Assembly (NCBI GenBank): GCA_025924495.1
Contig: JAICIG010000416.1
Coordinates: 1-6,953 of the forward strand
Length of the DNA: 6,953 bases
Direction: 5' to 3'
Source: Pirellulales bacterium
Lineage (GTDB): Bacteria > Planctomycetota > Planctomycetia > Pirellulales > JAICIG01
Below the pieces are notes generated by a model. The model did not search any database. It was given only the letters and a program-made list of their open reading frames with translations, and was not told where the DNA came from. Below are positions 1-5,669 of the stretch, piece after piece; within the stretch, counting starts at the first letter, position 1; each line of letters starts with the position of its first letter. Position numbers and translations under genes: made by a program.

Positions 1-1886
1 AAAAAATGGAGAAAGTGGCCGCGGTTGATCGAGATCTTCTCAAGATTCAACCATAAAGGGAAAACAAAGCCGGAAATCGCCCATTCGGCCGCAGAAAACC
101 ATGCCACCCAATCGCCAAACCACAGTGCGCGTCGGCGCACGCGAGCTAGTTCGACGGCGGCGACCGTCTGGTCGTCTGCACGCGCTCGAACGGCGCGCAT
201 GATGGGCAGGGCCAAGAGCACCAGCACAACGATCGCCAAGATGTAGGCGATCGGATTGACGACCCACAATTGGAGCTCAAACACCGATTCCACGCGATCG
301 GACTCCGCCAGAGCATCGGCGCGCAGCTTCGGGTCATGAATGATCTCGGCCCGGTTGTATGCGATATTCATGACACTGGCCGCGAGGTTCGGCAACGCTC
401 CGCAAAGAACAAGCGCCGCCAGACAATATCTGCGAAGCGTAAGGGTCCACTCGCCTCGTTGCGGCTGCAGCAGTCGTTGCAACTGAGGTTGCAGGCAAAG
501 CTGAAGCTGCGCGGCCAACTCCCCCGCGGTCGCAAAACGATCTTCCGGTCGAGACGCCAGGCACTTGCTCAGAATTTGAGCCATGCCCGGCGGCAAGTCG
601 CCGGGCAGCGAGGCCAGCATCTCGGCGGTCACTCCGGTATGACGCCGCAATGTCATGTCGGCGAGCGTCCGCGACCAGGCCGCCCCGAGTTGTTCATCGC
701 GGAATGGGCGGTGACCGGTGAGCAGTTCCCACAGCACGACTCCCAGCGAATAGATATCGCTGCGAGCATCGACCTCCTCGGCCGAGCGCGGATGGCTGGG
801 GCTGAAGGCCTCTAGTTGTTCCGGCGACATATAGGCCAGGCTTCCGCCAAAGTAAGCGGCCGGCGTAGCGCCTGCAACCTTGGAACTGAAGCTGATGTTG
901 AAGTCGGCCAGCTTGGGACTGCCGTCGGCAGTGACCAGCACGTTGGCCGGCTTGAGATCGCGGTGTAGCACCCCGCGCTGATGGGCGTAATCCAAGGCCG
1001 CGGCCAGCTTTGTTCCCAGCCAGCAAACCACCGTCGGCCAATTCCATTCCGCCAGTCGCTGCCGCCAGGGCGAGTCAGACGGCGGCGCCTCGCCGCGTGC
1101 ATCCAACGCTTCATCGACGGCTCGAAACAGCGTTTTGCCGCTGCGCAAGGCCGTTGATGTCTGGCGCACCGCCGTGACGACCGATTGCAAAGTTCCGCCG
1201 GCGACGTATTGCATGTACAACAGCCGCAATTGGCGCTCTGGCAGCAATCGCTGGTCGTAAACGCGGACAATATTCGGATGATCGAGCTGCGCCATCGTCT
1301 GCGGCTCGTTGCCATGATCGGCCGAAATCTTGAGCGCTACCAGCCGCTGCATCGAGCGCTGCCTGGCTAAAAATACATTTGCGAAGGCGCCCTTACCGAG
1401 ATGCACCAGCAAATCAAAATCATCCACGCTCTCGCCGACCTCAATCGGGGCGGCCGGTCTGCTGCGCACCAGGACCGTGCTGTGGTAGGAGAGTTCCTCG
1501 CCGCCCAGCAAGCGATGCAGCTCGTCTGCCTGTTGAGGAAACCGCTGGCAACAGTCCTGCACGCTGACGCGATCGCCCGCTTGTTTGCGGACGTAGTACT
1601 CCTCATACACCAGGTCGCAGGGGAGATTGCCGTCGTCGACGAGCTCGGGGAACTCCGCCAGGTAATCTTCCAGATGCAGCCTGCCGTCGGGACGCGCCCA
1701 GCGATAGGCCAGGTCGACCTTGATTAGCTCGACCAGGGTCAACTTCCGCAAAGCGCCATTGCCCGCGGGCAAATAGTCGGCAAGCGCTGGCGGATCGCCG
1801 CCGGCGTCCCACGCAGAAACGAAAGCCTCGACGCGTTCTGAGACAACGCTCCAAGCGTGACTGGAGTTTTCCAGACTCAATTCCAT
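1..1886 (-). CDS. Membrane-anchored Ser/Thr protein kinase, planctomycete type (3' end off the window)
   Basis: The frame is open for 628 codons from ATG 1886 to the left edge, so only the C-terminus is missing. An in-frame TAG sits two codons upstream, which fixes ATG 1886 as the first possible start. Residues 1-150 are a helical leader. The kinase domain covers about 156-460: glycine loop GKGAFANVF (164-172), ATP lysine K186 in VALK, catalytic loop HRDLKPAN (308-315, D310), metal-binding DFN (328-330, where most kinases have DFG), MSPEQ (353-357) and DIYSLGVVLWELLTG (377-391). A roughly 45-residue insert (241-285) precedes the HRD helix. Hydrophobic segments at about 487-508, 541-563 and 593-613 suggest at least three membrane passes, leaving the kinase cytoplasmic. 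The motif LPN followed by NIAYNRAEII (499-516) opens a tail I recall from other bacterial kinases. All core catalytic residues are present, so activity is expected; substrate and signal are unknown. Confidence 0.95.
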   Translation of the reverse strand, partial: MELSLENSSHAWSVVSERVEAFVSAWDAGGDPPALADYLPAGNGALRKLTLVELIKVDLAYRWARPDGRLHLEDYLAEFPELVDDGNLPCDLVYEEYYVRKQAGDRVSVQDCCQRFPQQADELHRLLGGEELSYHSTVLVRSRPAAPIEVGESVDDFDLLVHLGKGAFANVFLARQRSMQRLVALKISADHGNEPQTMAQLDHPNIVRVYDQRLLPERQLRLLYMQYVAGGTLQSVVTAVRQTSTALRSGKTLFRAVDEALDARGEAPPSDSPWRQRLAEWNWPTVVCWLGTKLAAALDYAHQRGVLHRDLKPANVLVTADGSPKLADFNISFSSKVAGATPAAYFGGSLAYMSPEQLEAFSPSHPRSAEEVDARSDIYSLGVVLWELLTGHRPFRDEQLGAAWSRTLADMTLRRHTGVTAEMLASLPGDLPPGMAQILSKCLASRPEDRFATAGELAAQLQLCLQPQLQRLLQPQRGEWTLTLRRYCLAALVLCGALPNLAASVMNIAYNRAEIIHDPKLRADALAESDRVESVFELQLWVVNPIAYILAIVVLVLLALPIMRAVRARADDQTVAAVELARVRRRALWFGDWVAWFSAAEWAISGFVFPLWLNLEKISINRGHFLHF

Positions 1887-2161
1887 GTCGACCTAACACA
1901 TCGGCCTTCGCTTCGATCGCCGGGTGCGGCGAATTCAAAGGCCCGATTCATTCATCGGTTTTTTACTTGACCATCATTCTAGCGCCGACCACGGCCCGCC
2001 CGGAAGCGGAAAATTCCATGCCCAGAGAGCGGCCATGTGGTACTATGCAGAAAGGAGGCCTTATCGCATCGCTAGCACTCGTTTTACCAGCACGGATCGG
2101 CAAGGTTGTTTCCATTTTTGAGGCGAGCAATCGCGAACTTGCCGCGAACATTGGCGCGTCT
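1887..2161. promoter_or_regulatory. Divergent control region between the kinase and Fur-family genes
   Basis: This 275-nt gap lies between two divergent genes and should hold both promoters. On the plus strand TGGTACTAT at 2038-2046 resembles an extended -10 box (TGn plus TACTAT), but no good -35 box sits at the right distance. On the minus strand TAGAAT (1981 down to 1976) resembles a -10 box for the kinase, again without a clear -35. CGCGAAC occurs twice, at 2132-2138 and 2143-2149, exactly 11 bp apart and just before the Fur-family start, a spacing suited to a regulator binding one face of the helix. AAAGGAGG at 2051-2058 is a perfect Shine-Dalgarno string with no start codon at a usable distance after it. 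The sites are read by eye and none is certain; no canonical Fur box was found. Confidence 0.35.
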
Positions 2162-2608
2162 ATGACCAAGAGATCTTCCGCTCAGGTTAACCGCGACGAA
2201 CTGCGCCATCGCCTGCGCGCGGCGGGTTTGCGCACCACGACGGCGCGGCTGGCCGTGCTGGAGCAGCTCGACGCCGCCGCTTCGCCTTTAACGCATGCCG
2301 AATTGGCGGACGTGCTGGCGCCGCAGGGCTTCGATCGGGCCACGATCTATCGCAACTTGATCGATCTCAGCGAGGCAGGGCTTGTTTCCAGGACCGAGTT
2401 GGGCGACCATCTGTGGCGGTTCGAGACCCGGCGAGAGGGCCACGACCACACGGCTCAACATCCCCACTTCGTTTGCGTGACTTGCGGCGAAGTCTCCTGC
2501 CTGGCTGACATCAACGTCGACATTTCGCCGTCGCCCGGCAGCAAGCGATCGGTGATCGGGGAATTGACCGAAGTGCTGCTGAAAGGCCGTTGCGAACGCT
2601 GCGTGTGA
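2162..2608 (+). CDS. Fur-family metal-dependent transcriptional regulator
   Basis: The 148-aa product is a dimeric DNA-binding repressor of the ferric uptake regulator family (Fur/Zur/PerR); which metal or peroxide signal it senses cannot be decided here. Residues 12-80 form the winged-helix domain, with the family signature LRTTTARLAVLEQL (23-36) and the recognition helix DRATIYRNLIDLSEAGLV (58-75). The C-terminal half has the histidine-rich stretch H94, H96, H100, H102 followed by C105-x-x-C108 and a final C144-x-x-C147, matching the four-cysteine structural zinc site of the family. ATG 2162 is chosen because it gives the usual Fur length and places the first helix normally. The frame is open upstream to TTG 1967 with ATGs at 2018 and 2045, so a longer form cannot be excluded; no good ribosome site precedes ATG 2162. 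It is divergent from the kinase and convergent with the radical SAM gene. Confidence 0.92.
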   Translation: MTKRSSAQVNRDELRHRLRAAGLRTTTARLAVLEQLDAAASPLTHAELADVLAPQGFDRATIYRNLIDLSEAGLVSRTELGDHLWRFETRREGHDHTAQHPHFVCVTCGEVSCLADINVDISPSPGSKRSVIGELTEVLLKGRCERCV

Positions 2609-2617
2609 GGGGAACAA

Positions 2618-2652
2618 GGAGCCAGAAGACAGGAGTCAGAAGTCGAGAAGTG
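2618..2652. repeat. Tandem heptamer repeat, consensus GAAGTCR
   Basis: Four to five consecutive 7-bp units follow the Fur-family stop codon in perfect register: they begin at 2618, 2625, 2632, 2639 and (degraded) 2646. Each unit fits GRAGNCR, and the fourth is GAAGTCG. The same heptamer builds the inverted repeat at 4467-4544 downstream of ilvC. Such GAAGTC heptamers are a familiar kind of short intergenic repeat in several bacterial lineages; I know of no proven function. Confidence 0.6.
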
Positions 2653-2663
2653 ATTCTTCGACT
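2641..2663. terminator. Hairpin at the convergent fur-family / radical SAM junction
   Basis: AGTCGA at 2641-2646 pairs with TCGACT at 2658-2663, and the inner GAA (2647-2649) pairs with TTC (2654-2656), leaving a GTGA loop and a single bulged T at 2657. The hairpin sits 32 nt after the Fur-family stop and 5 nt from the radical SAM stop, where a two-way terminator would be placed. No strong T-run follows on either strand, so a terminator role is an inference from position. It overlaps the last units of the heptamer repeat. Confidence 0.35.
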
Positions 2664-2668
2664 TTAGC

Positions 2669-3556
2669 TCAAATAGCTGGAATGCCGTAAAAGGTCTGCA
2701 CTGCCAGGCCGGTGCGCTGCCGAACCAGTTCGGCGATCGCGTCGACTTCCGTGTCAGCCAGAGGCGCCACAAAGCTCTCGGCCGGTTGCCGCGCCACGGT
2801 GTAGATTTGCACCAGCTTCAGCTTTCCGCCGGCGGCGACGATCTCGTTGAGCCGATCGCAAAATGCTTCGAGTTCCGCGGCCGAAGGCGGTTCGCCGTGG
2901 ATCCGCATGAAGAGCGACTGAATCACAAGCGGCCGGACTTTCGCTGCGGCCGTGATATTGTCGAGAATTCGCTGAAACGGAATCGCGGTGCGCTCGACGA
3001 GCTTGTAATAATCTTCCGTGCCAGCTTCTAGCTTGGCCCAGATCTCGCCTTGATTCGCGTCGAGAATCGCCAGACCGCGCTCGACCGCCGGACGGTGGAA
3101 CATACTGGCGTTGGTGATCAGCACCAGCTTAACGTCATCGAGGCCGCGCTTGCGCTTCAATTCGGCGCAGGCGGCGATGATCTCGTCGAAATTGCGATAG
3201 GTGGTCGGCTCGCCATCGCCGGAAAAGGCAATGTCGTTCAAACGACGCAGCACCGGCGGCACGGCGGCGAATTTTTCATGGCGGAACAATTCGCCCGACG
3301 CGATCAGCTCAAGCATCTGGTCCAACTCGTTCAGCAATTGCTCAACGGCCACGAACCGCGTTTCGCTTTGGCGGACGCGATCGACCTGGCAATAGATGCA
3401 GTCGAAATTACAGACCTTGTCGGGATTCAGGTTCACGCCGATTGAGATGCCGCCCGAGCGACGGCTGAGCACCGGATAGACGAACTTGTTCTCTGCGAAC
3501 AACCGCGCGTGATTGCCGAACAGGGGCGAGACAGGCTTGGCGGCAGGTTCGGTCAT
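2669..3556 (-). CDS. Radical SAM protein, wyosine-synthase-related (COG0731/TYW1-like)
   Basis: The 295-aa product should bind one [4Fe-4S] cluster and S-adenosylmethionine and do radical chemistry in the cytoplasm; the substrate is unknown. The signature C49-x3-C53-x2-C56 lies in KVCNFDCIYCQ, preceded by YPVLSRRSGGISIGVNLNP (27-45), which matches the PSRRLG-type lead-in of the TYW1-related family. FSGDGEPTTY (111-120) is the glycine-rich SAM-contacting GE motif, and LVLITNAS (144-151) is the next strand of the partial TIM barrel. No flavodoxin domain is present, unlike eukaryotic TYW1, and no second cysteine cluster is seen. Tyrosine/threonine-rich LVQIYTVARQPAE (248-260) is near the C-terminus, as I recall from bacterial members. 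ATG 3556 has no clear ribosome site. The gene is convergent with the Fur-family gene and 159 nt downstream of the 109-aa gene. True wyosine chemistry is not expected in bacteria, so the substrate is probably different. Confidence 0.92.
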   Translation of the reverse strand: MTEPAAKPVSPLFGNHARLFAENKFVYPVLSRRSGGISIGVNLNPDKVCNFDCIYCQVDRVRQSETRFVAVEQLLNELDQMLELIASGELFRHEKFAAVPPVLRRLNDIAFSGDGEPTTYRNFDEIIAACAELKRKRGLDDVKLVLITNASMFHRPAVERGLAILDANQGEIWAKLEAGTEDYYKLVERTAIPFQRILDNITAAAKVRPLVIQSLFMRIHGEPPSAAELEAFCDRLNEIVAAGGKLKLVQIYTVARQPAESFVAPLADTEVDAIAELVRQRTGLAVQTFYGIPAI

Positions 3557-3577
3557 GGCGAGGGCGTGTTCATAAAA

Positions 3578-3612
3578 CCCCCTCTCCCTCGGGGAGAGGG
3601 CCGGGGTGAGGG
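3578..3612 (+). repeat. CCCTCTCCC-type palindromic repeat, copy 1
   Basis: CCCTCTCCC (3580-3588) and GGGAGAGGG (3592-3600) form a perfect 9-bp stem with a 3-nt loop. Three bases later comes a third arm, GGGTGAGGG (3604-3612), which differs from the second by one base and could compete with it for the first. This is a REP-like unit I recognise as a dispersed intergenic repeat in many GC-rich bacteria. It lies 22 nt upstream of the radical SAM start. Copy 2 at 4111-4144 is in the opposite orientation. Confidence 0.75.
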
Positions 3613-3619
3613 CGCGCCG

Positions 3620-3657
3620 CGGTAGAGTTTGGCACAGCCCTCTAAGCGATTCTACCG
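3620..3657. repeat. 7-bp inverted repeat, CGGTAGA / TCTACCG
   Basis: CGGTAGA at 3620-3626 and TCTACCG at 3651-3657 are perfect inverted arms separated by 24 nt, within the 159-nt gap between the radical SAM start and the 109-aa gene's stop. The spacing would suit either an RNA stem-loop in the leader of the radical SAM gene or a spaced operator. No further support is visible, and a chance match is possible. Confidence 0.3.
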
Positions 3658-3688
3658 ACGATGACCACCAGCACGTGTTGGTCAGCCG

Positions 3689-3716
3689 AGAACGATCGTG
3701 CCCGCATTCTCGTTCT
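3689..3716 (-). terminator. Hairpin at the 3' end of the 109-aa gene
   Basis: AGAACGA (3689-3695) and TCGTTCT (3710-3716) are perfect 7-bp arms with a 14-nt loop, and the outer arm touches the TAA stop of the small minus-strand gene. Read on the minus strand the hairpin starts inside the stop codon, which fits a 3'-end structure or weak terminator. No T-run follows, so it would not be a classic intrinsic terminator. Confidence 0.25.
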
Positions 3717-4045
3717 TACCGACCCCAAGGATCGGCTTCAAGTTGCTCCGAAAGCACGTCGAACCGATATTCCCCCGCAGTCGCCTCGACGCCAAAGGGT
3801 GTTTCTGTATCAATCGTAACTAGTTCCCGGCCGCTTGCATCTGTCTTACGCTCAACAATTTCGCAAACTATCGCGCCGGGACATGGGTATTTGCTATCCG
3901 ACCAAAGGCTTTCACACGTGAATACGGGAACCTTGTCCATAAACAACCACTCGCGTCCCCAAGCGTCGATAAGGCGACATTCGACCCAACCTGGATAATC
4001 ATGGTCGTCGACGAAGCGAATGATCTCGACTCGAACTTGAGGCAC
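3716..4045 (-). CDS. Conserved hypothetical protein, 109 aa
   Basis: The start is placed at GTG 4045 because GGAG (complement of 4053-4056) lies 7 nt upstream, an ideal ribosome site. A longer reading from GTG 4117 would run into the palindromic repeat and add a low-complexity, basic 24-residue stretch. The product opens VPQVRVEIIRFVDDHDYPG and continues with short alternating strand-like segments: WVECRLIDAWGREWLF (residues 20-35), DKVPVFTC (37-44), IVCEIVERKTD (59-69) and ELVTIDTETPFGVE (74-87). There is no signal peptide, membrane segment or recognisable catalytic motif, and it is acidic overall. I recall similar proteins with a 'PGWVEC...D..GR...F.DKVP' pattern as uncharacterised in several phyla, so it is probably a real small beta-rich protein of unknown function. 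It lies between two inverted palindromic repeats. Confidence 0.75.
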   Translation of the reverse strand: MPQVRVEIIRFVDDHDYPGWVECRLIDAWGREWLFMDKVPVFTCESLWSDSKYPCPGAIVCEIVERKTDASGRELVTIDTETPFGVEATAGEYRFDVLSEQLEADPWGR

Positions 4046-4090
4046 TGTCTTGCTCCGTCGCTGTCGAGACGGCTGGCACGAGGCGAGGAA

Positions 4091-4106
4091 CGGACTGTTA
4101 AGTCCG
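4091..4106. repeat. Perfect 6-bp hairpin CGGACT-GTTA-AGTCCG
   Basis: The arms at 4091-4096 and 4101-4106 are perfectly complementary with a GTTA loop. The hairpin sits between palindromic repeat copy 2 and the ribosome site of the 109-aa gene, so it would fold in that gene's leader RNA if transcription starts upstream. The word 'ggactgttaagtcc' resembles sequences often found next to such repeats, but I cannot confirm this here. Confidence 0.45.
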
Positions 4107-4110
4107 CTCG

Positions 4111-4144
4111 CCCTCACCCTAACCCTCTCCCAAAGGGAGAGGGG
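4111..4144 (-). repeat. CCCTCTCCC-type palindromic repeat, copy 2
   Basis: This is copy 1 inverted. In plus-strand order the third arm CCCTCACCC (4111-4119) comes first, then TAA, then CCCTCTCCC (4123-4131), AAA, and GGGAGAGGG (4135-4143). Reverse-complemented, it matches copy 1 at 28 of 33 positions, and all five differences fall in the loop or the 3-base spacer, so the arms are perfectly kept. It lies 3 nt from the stop of the 91-aa gene and could act as its 3' hairpin. Confidence 0.75.
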
Positions 4145-4147
4145 ATC

Positions 4148-4423
4148 TTACGAGAGCTTCTTGACGTCGCTGAACTCATCAATTCGAACGGTCGTGACCG
4201 AGCCGTCGTCGAGCCGCAGCCTGATTTCGTCGCTGAAGACTTTGTCGTCGATATTGCGACGATAGTGCAAGCCGTGACGGCGACGGCCGACGTGCTCAAC
4301 GGTTCCGACCGTCTTGGTCGTCCAGGTTTTCTGGCCGACCTTGACGAGGTGCACGACCTCGATCCGGTCGCCCGGCGAAAGTTCGTTCAGTAGTTCGCGG
4401 GTTGTCGGTTCGATTTCAGGCAT
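4148..4423 (-). CDS. Conserved hypothetical protein, 91 aa, possibly planctomycete-specific
   Basis: The start is ATG 4423, with AAAGGT (complement of 4432-4437) 8 nt upstream as a reasonable ribosome site. The product MPEIEPTTRELLNELSPGD continues with RIEVVHLVKVGQ (20-31), WTTKTVGTVEHV (34-45), the basic patch GRRRHGLHYRRN (46-57), DDKVFSDEIRLRLDDGS (59-75) and TVRIDEFSDVKKL (78-90). The PGDRIEV opening and regular short strands suggest a small SH3-like or KOW-like beta barrel, and the central Arg/His patch could bind nucleic acid; both are inferences. No signal peptide, membrane segment or catalytic motif is seen. I recall near-identical small hypotheticals in planctomycete genomes. It is 165 nt downstream of ilvC with the heptamer inverted repeat between them, so co-transcription with ilvC is uncertain. 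Confidence 0.8.
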   Translation of the reverse strand: MPEIEPTTRELLNELSPGDRIEVVHLVKVGQKTWTTKTVGTVEHVGRRRHGLHYRRNIDDKVFSDEIRLRLDDGSVTTVRIDEFSDVKKLS

Positions 4424-4466
4424 AGGCGATTACCTTTCGCTTTTCCGTTCTCTAAGGCGATCCAAA

Positions 4467-4544
4467 GTCGGAAGTCGGAATTCGGAGGTCGGAAAAGGCA
4501 TCGCGTCGTCTCTCATCTCCGACTTCCGACTTCCGACTTCCGGC
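4467..4544. repeat. Heptamer repeat arranged as a large inverted repeat
   Basis: The left arm (4467-4494) is four consecutive heptamers, of which units 1, 2 and 4 are GTCGGAA and unit 3 is TTCGGAG. The right arm (4517-4544) is the reverse-complement series, with CTCCGAC, then two TTCCGAC, then TTCCGGC. A 22-nt spacer separates them. Folded arm to arm, unit 2 pairs perfectly and units 1 and 4 have one weakened position each. The element lies in the 165-nt gap after the ilvC stop, in a good place for a transcript-end or RNA-stabilising hairpin. The repeat could equally be a non-functional mobile or slippage-derived sequence. The same heptamer occurs at 2618-2652. Confidence 0.7.
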
Positions 4545-4588
4545 CTCGCCCCAGACGGCGCCTTCCACTCCGCCCAACGCAACCTTGC

Positions 4589-5593
4589 TCAAACTTCCTT
4601 GGCGTTGATCCAGCTCATCAGCCGGCGCAGGCGGCGGCCGACGTCCTCGATCAGGTGGCTGCGCTCGCGGCGGCGGGTGGCCTTGAATGCCGGAGCGTTG
4701 GCCTTGTTCTCCAGGATCCACTCGCGGGCGAACTGACCGGTCTGAATCTCGTTGAGAATCTTCTTCATCTCGGCCTTGGTCTCGTCCGTAACGATTCGCG
4801 GGCCGCGGGTGTAATCGCCGAACTCGGCCGTGTTCGACACGCTGTAACGCATGTAGTTCAACCCGCCTTGATAAAACAGGTCGACGATCAATTTCAGCTC
4901 GTGCATGCACTCGAAGTAGGCCATCTCGGGCTGGTAACCGGCCTCGACCAGCGTTTCGAAGCCTGCCTTAACCAGTGCGCTGACGCCGCCGCAGAGCACG
5001 ACCTGTTCGCCGAACAGGTCCGTCTCCGTCTCTTCCGCAAAAGTCGTTTCAATCACGCCGCCGCGAGTGCCGCCAATGCCCTTGGCATAAGCCAGACCGA
5101 GCCGGCGCGTTTCATCGGAGGCGCCTTCGCTGAGGGCGATCAAGCACGGAACGCCGCCCCCTTTTTCGAACTCGCTGCGAACCAGATGCCCGGGCCCCTT
5201 GGGAGCGACCAACAACGCATCGACCCCCTTGGGCGGCGCCACCTGTCCAAAGTGCACGTTGAAGCCGTGCGAGCACATCAGCACGTTGCCCGGCTTGAGA
5301 TGCGGCAGCACGCTCTGGCGATAGATGTCGCCCTGTACTTCGTCAGGCAACAGCATATTGATCAAATCGCCCTGCTCGGTCGCTTCTTCAGCCGAAACCG
5401 GCTTGAAGCCGTGGCTGACGGCCAGGTCGTAGTTGGCGCTGCCGGGGCGTTGGCCGACGACCACCTTGCAGCCGCTGTCGCGCAAGTTTTGGGCATGAGC
5501 ATGACCTTGCGAGCCGTAGCCCAAGATGGCAATCGTCTTGCCCTTGAGCAGCGAAAGGTCGGCGTCTTTGTCGTAATAAATTGTGGCGGGCAT
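4589..5593 (-). CDS. ilvC: Ketol-acid reductoisomerase, class I
   Basis: The 334-aa enzyme converts 2-acetolactate or 2-aceto-2-hydroxybutyrate to the dihydroxy acids of valine/leucine and isoleucine synthesis, using NADPH and magnesium in the cytoplasm. The N-terminal Rossmann domain has [17 protein letters not shown] (25-41), with R49 and S52 in the cofactor loop as expected for NADPH. Catalytic features follow: SHGF with H109 (108-111), APKGPG with K132 (130-135), and the magnesium residues D192 and E196 in ETDLFGEQ, then E228 and E232 in ECMHELK, and SNTAE (253-257). The length is that of the short bacterial form without the duplicated C-terminal domain. ATG 5593 gives the standard [13 protein letters not shown] opening. 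It is 76 nt downstream of ilvN on the same strand, with no obvious terminator in that gap, so the two are probably one operon. Nothing is missing or odd. Confidence 0.98.
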   Translation of the reverse strand: MPATIYYDKDADLSLLKGKTIAILGYGSQGHAHAQNLRDSGCKVVVGQRPGSANYDLAVSHGFKPVSAEEATEQGDLINMLLPDEVQGDIYRQSVLPHLKPGNVLMCSHGFNVHFGQVAPPKGVDALLVAPKGPGHLVRSEFEKGGGVPCLIALSEGASDETRRLGLAYAKGIGGTRGGVIETTFAEETETDLFGEQVVLCGGVSALVKAGFETLVEAGYQPEMAYFECMHELKLIVDLFYQGGLNYMRYSVSNTAEFGDYTRGPRIVTDETKAEMKKILNEIQTGQFAREWILENKANAPAFKATRRRERSHLIEDVGRRLRRLMSWINAKEV

Positions 5594-5669
5594 GGTGATT
5601 CCAAAGCAGGTTCGAGAAAGAGAAGAGGGACGGCGGCCGGCGAATCCAACGCGACGCGCCAGCGCTGCG

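Noticed and set aside
270..1047. Several open frames on both strands across the kinase (such as 270-815 plus and 694-1047 minus)
   Set aside because: The minus-strand kinase frame is open throughout and carries every catalytic motif; the others are shadows with Arg/Ser/Pro-rich compositions.
1603..1938. Minus-strand frame covering the kinase N-terminus and extending upstream of it
   Set aside because: It is out of frame with the kinase motifs and shows low-complexity Arg-rich sequence. The kinase frame has its own ATG right after an in-frame stop.
2035..2121. Short plus-strand frame of 28 codons (MWYYAERRPYR...) as a leader peptide
   Set aside because: It has no ribosome site, no run of regulatory codons and no following attenuator.
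1967..2161. N-terminal extension of the Fur-family protein from TTG 1967 or ATG 2018/2045
   Set aside because: It would make the protein up to 213 aa against a usual 130-150, and the extra residues have no family features. It is kept only as a possibility in the gene entry.
3578..4144. Reading the paired repeats as a CRISPR or an insertion sequence
   Set aside because: There are only two copies in inverted orientation with a gene between them, no regular spacers, no cas genes, and no transposase or target-site duplication.
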